Assembly: GCF_032854445.1 (NCBI RefSeq)
Contig: NC_088295.1
Location: 82,566,644-82,630,643, forward strand
Length of the DNA: 64,000 nt
Direction: 5' to 3'
From: Liolophura sinensis
Lineage: Eukaryota > Mollusca > Polyplacophora > Chitonida > Chitonidae
Part shown: piece by piece, positions 60,068 to 64,000 of the stretch
Layout: each line of letters opens with the position of its first letter
Position numbering within the stretch: the first letter of the stretch is position 1
Notes under the pieces: generated by a model
Databases searched by the model: none
What the model saw: the letters and a program-made list of their open reading frames with translations, nothing else
What the model was told of the DNA's origin: nothing
Made by a program: the position numbers and the translations under genes

Positions 60068-61002
60068 AAGTGCGTATTAAGGAAGTGAAGTCAATATAAT
60101 ACAAGCTTATTGCCAATACATGTACCATACAGCATTTGTAACCAGTAGATCTTATAACTGGTGAATATGTGCAATATCCAGAAAATGTAATGTCGAATAA
60201 CAAAAATATGAGTTGACACTTTAAATCCACTCTTTATAATTACATACGACATATCATTAAATTGTCAAATGGAAAGGTCACAGTATTTTGAGACCTTGAT
60301 TTTGCAAGCTTACGGTTTATTTACCCAGCAATGGTTTACTTCACACGGTTTCTGGTAGCTCATTTTGAAACAAACATACACTTAATTTGAAATAACTATT
60401 TTAATTAGTTTGCAATTACAGCCCTAATTGCAATATTATTTCAACAACAGGTTGCAGTTGCGACTCCTTTTGAAATAATTCATGAAATAAGAAATTTATT
60501 TCAATAAGGCTCTGGGAACTCCAAACCCAAAGCTTACTGAAGCAACATTTTCAAAGAGATATGTGTAAGTATAAATTAAAGTTTATATTCAACGGATTTG
60601 AATTTCACCCCATATCTCAGAAAGCCAGATTCCACTTTTGCAGTGCTCAGTTTCACAGCCACACTCAACTTTTTACCTTCATGGCGAAAGTCAAGATTAT
60701 GCATGATGTAAATTGGAGTGCCCGGAGTGGTGCCCAATAAATGTTTCGTTTTACGACCGTAGCTAATGCTACAAGAGCTGGATTTGAACGCGGGACGTCA
60801 CTGATAAATAAATAAATCCTAGCATTACTTGCACCATCATCAAACTGTGTCTACTTACACTACATTGAAGTATAACCACATATCAGTTCGGCGTGACCAA
60901 AAATAATCATTAGCGATGTATGATGGAAGATTACTGATATTACGGGATAATACGTAAGGAGACAGTCTTGAAGTTGATCTCAATTTCTGATCCAGGAACA
61001 TC
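60068..61002. other. Upstream region of the 61 kb secreted-protein exon
   Basis: No exon recognised. Pyrimidine-rich CTCAATTTCTGATCCAG at 60980-60995 is a plausible splice acceptor just before the ATG at 61003. Confidence 0.4.
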
Positions 61003-61065
61003 ATGGGCAAACTGCTGGTGTGTGTTCTGGTCGTGTTACTCAATACTGTTCAGCTTTACTGCAGG
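61003..61065 (+). CDS. Signal-peptide exon of an unidentified secreted protein
   Basis: The 21-codon segment starts MGKLLVCVLVVLLNTVQ, an excellent signal peptide (MGK, long leucine/valine core), and ends at a consensus donor AGG|GTAAGT in phase 0. An acceptor (GATCCAG) eight bases upstream of the ATG suggests a 5' UTR intron, the same layout as the neuropeptide gene at 50.5 kb. A candidate continuation is 62171-62218. No family is recognised. Confidence 0.5.
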
Positions 61066-62170
61066 GTAAGTACTCTGATGTGAAGGTATTATACATTTCA
61101 ATGTATGATCAACCACAACTCATCATTCCCTGCTCGGCAATCCACGGCTACATCACGTATCCCTCCTCTTGAACGAGACATTTGGTTTTAGCTGCGACAA
61201 GCAGTTATTTAAGTTGCTCGGCCTGTTTGTCTGTATTATATGAACCTGATGAATCATGTGTGAATAATATGTATGTTACTTGTCCATACCTACGGCCTCA
61301 ACCTTTGGCTCAGCTTCTAACCGCTGTCATCGCATCCAGTTTAGTATTTGTTTTTTCCACAGTCTAATTGGGCGCGAGATATCTACAGGTTTATATTCTG
61401 GATTGTGTATATTCTACTTTGTGTTCAAGGTTGTACACTTGAGATATAATGCTATTAATGTGTTCGGACTGCCGCTTTAGTTGGAGTTCAGCTTCATAGA
61501 GCTAAAAATCTAAGTTCCTAAGTCACAAGGCGCCACTTGGCTGAAACATATTTCAGTCGAAATCAGGATACTCAAGCTTTCTTAAAAGTATCATACTTTA
61601 TTATTTCAATGAGTTTTCACAGAATAACTTGTGGAACAAAATGACAAAACTATACAAATGGCTGATGTGCATCGACGCCGCCATATTGATAATTTCATCC
61701 AATTAAACACGTCGGTATCAGACTGCGCGGCCTAAGTTGTAACGTAGCCTTCACCCACTCACTCCATGAACTGACATGGAACTATGTTGAACTATGATTA
61801 AACAGAACTACTGCACAAGACATCATTTTCAGGCCACCACAGACGTCAAACTAGTTGATTTACAAGCCGTATAATATTTAACAACGATAGGCCTATCACA
61901 AATTACATCAGACAGCAGCATACTGTCTCGGCCAAAACCGCATTCATCTCCCCGAATACATTTTTTTGTTTCTAAATAACACAGTCAGTGCAAAATTGAT
62001 TAGGGATGCCGAAGGTTTATGGGAATGAGAAGACGGCATCTCTGTGGACCACACTTAAAATTAAATCTTATGTTGCATTTTTTTCTCTGAATTTAATACA
62101 AATGAATTTAAATTTTGCTCCTTCGTCTTTCTCGCATTCATGGGATGTTTTTTTCTGTTTTCTGTTATAG
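61066..62170. other. Putative intron, nothing else recognised
   Basis: An acceptor-like site near 61188 (ATTTGGTTTTAG) precedes a 60-codon frame, but its phase does not match the 61065 donor. Confidence 0.3.
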
Positions 62171-62218
62171 CATACAGTAAAATTCTTGAAACGCCGTGTT
62201 CAAGCCGAGGTGTTTTGA
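62171..62218 (+). CDS. Candidate second exon of the 61 kb gene
   Basis: A strong pyrimidine-rich acceptor (TTTTCTGTTATAG) is followed in phase 0 by HTVKFLKRRVQAEVF and TGA. Joined to the 61003 exon it would give a 36-residue precursor with a KRR cleavage-type site. The length is very short, so either the splice is wrong or further exons exist. Confidence 0.2.
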   Translation, partial: HTVKFLKRRVQAEVF

Positions 62219-63211
62219 CGTCCGCGATGACTGGGTCAGTACTTCGTTCATCTTAGAAATCACCGCTAAGAAAATGAAGCTTGAAATCCAGTGACAGTCG
62301 ACTGCCCATATCAGCCTCAATGGTACTTAGATTTATTTCCATTTTTCCGGATTGAGCATGAATCTAGCTGTACAACAGTCTTATTGTAATTTTGTTAACA
62401 TTTAATAGGGGGCAAAACCAACACCTCTCCGGAGGCTACGAGCATGACCTGAACCATTAATACTCGGCCGTGCATCTGCAGCTGGACTGTTTACACATTG
62501 TCACTGGAGTTCCTTGTAACTGCTGTAGTGGGCCTACAGTATCAACAGTCCAAGAAATATTCTTCCAGTGTGTCCAGTTTCACTTGAACCTTCATCGCCG
62601 AAGTCCACTTTTATCTGGCATGAGCTACTGCTTAAACCATCAAACAGCTAGAGTAGGCGTGACGTCACCTTGCTCTCGATAATGGAGACGTGCTGAAGCT
62701 GTGTCAAGACAAAGTTTCACTAAACTTTTACTGGGTTGAAAAATAAATGCAAAGAAAATAGTCTTTCAGTGGACATAAACATTAGTTAGGGGCTGAATTT
62801 CACTTTAAACTGAGGAAAGAGCCACACAAGCCTCGTCGACCGCTTCTTGTCACCAAGATCGATCAAGCAGTGAAAGCGAAAGGATCTATAAATTCGTTAG
62901 TTGCGTGGTTGAGACCTCACCCCATGTGTCGCAAAACGATTGAAAGGTACATTTAACGACTTTTAAAACCGTCCACGACTTCATATTCCTAACGAATGGG
63001 GCTTCTAGATCTGACTTTAATCAAACTGTTTCTTCAGGTCCAACAAGGCAAGTCCATATATTTGCACTGGGAGCTGATAATTATTGTACGTCATACATCA
63101 TACTTAACTCAAACTTGACTGTATGGGTACCACAAAAACCGCATGATGTTTCCATGCAGACCCATTAGTTCCCCCCAGACAAACTGTGGCCCAGTAGTAC
63201 ATAATTTTCTT
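62219..63211. other. Gene-free stretch
   Basis: No exon or repeat recognised. Confidence 0.4.
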
Positions 63212-63410
63212 CTATTTTATTAAATTTTTACGCTGTACTCAAGAATATTTCACTTATATGACGGCGGCCAGTCTTATGGTGAGAAGAAATGGGGGAACTC
63301 GGAAGGAAAATTCACAACCATCTGCAGACTGCAGACAGACAATCCCACGTGCAACCGGATACGAAATCAGCACAAACATTGTGCTTCGCTACCACGCTAA
63401 CCACTACGCC
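63212..63410 (-). repeat. SINE-1, diverged 5' half
   Basis: TTTTTACGCTGTACTCAAG, ATATTTCACTTATATGACGG and CGGCCAGTCTTATGGTGAG, with a degenerate head region ending ACCACGCTAACCACTACG. Confidence 0.8.
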
Positions 63411-63687
63411 ATCAGACTCCAGATGATGGACAATTTTACACAGTTTAATACTACAAAGTAAATGTACAAATAGCCTGTTGAGAGGCGTTGAAATTAAATG
63501 AACGTTTATTCAGGACAAAAACATTATCACAGAGAATCGGTCGTCAGGTGTACTCATTGTCTGCTTAGCAATCGGCCTAAGCCCCTCTATACAACGGATG
63601 CAGCTGCGTCAAGGCATTTAAATTAGGAGATGTATAAAAGCTCTGGAAAAATAAGAAAACTCGAAGTGAAACTATATAAGCTACAAA

Positions 63688-63794
<107 letters not shown>

Positions 63795-64000
63795 GGTTTA
63801 ATAAATGGTTTAATACTATTGATTCTATATGTTTCAAACACGCAAGATTTGTTTCTCTCGGACAGCTGTACACCCTCTTCGTGTATGTAGTATTCACCAG
63901 TCATATTTATACCAGATTTAACCTCAGTGTACTAAGTCAAACCATGTGGCCTGAGAATAATAGTTTAGGTAATAAAACAAAATATACGTCTAACATGCAA

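Overview
The window is animal nuclear DNA: genes are split by GT-AG introns, coding density is very low, tRNA-derived SINEs, (TA)n tracts and minisatellites are common, and 3' ends carry AATAAA signals. The SINE set (above all a roughly 250 bp element with a tRNA-like head and an AAATAAATAAA tail), the defensin-like peptides and a tachykinin-type neuropeptide all point to a lophotrochozoan, most probably a mollusc. The species cannot be named from this sequence.

Layout. 1-1.2 kb: the last two coding exons of FMC1, a mitochondrial ATP synthase assembly factor, on the plus strand. 1.9-23.2 kb plus an outlier at 38.8-39.2 kb: a cluster of small secreted cysteine-rich genes, all on the minus strand. 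Every repeat unit has six cysteines arranged as C-x(4-5)-C-x3-C-x(6-10)-C-x(4-8)-C-x(1-2)-C, the cysteine-stabilised alpha-beta (CS-alpha-beta, defensin-like) signature. The members hold one domain (19.4 kb), two domains (10.1, 13.8, 22.4 and 38.8 kb) or six domains in one exon (1.9-2.7 kb), and there is one degraded relic (15.3 kb). Where exon 1 is recognisable it is 34 coding bases, encodes the start of a signal peptide, and ends in a phase-1 intron. Three members share a proximal promoter in which a GATA-type CTTATC site sits exactly six bases upstream of TATAAAT.

23-50 kb is mostly gene-free apart from the 38.8 kb peptide gene, with many SINEs, tandem repeats and other dispersed repeats. 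50.5-51.6 kb on the plus strand holds a probable neuropeptide precursor: a signal-peptide exon, then an exon encoding an FxGxR-amide peptide flanked by KR and GKR, the tachykinin-related peptide signature. The splice phases of the two visible exons do not match, so a small exon is probably missing from the model. 54.2-55.6 kb holds two different minisatellites. At 61.0 kb another signal-peptide exon begins an unidentified secreted-protein gene.

The main result is the CS-alpha-beta cluster. It combines a fixed signal-peptide exon with a second exon carrying a variable number of domains, which suggests a tandemly expanding family of secreted immune effectors or protease inhibitors. Most long open frames elsewhere are repeat-derived or antisense shadows and were left out.
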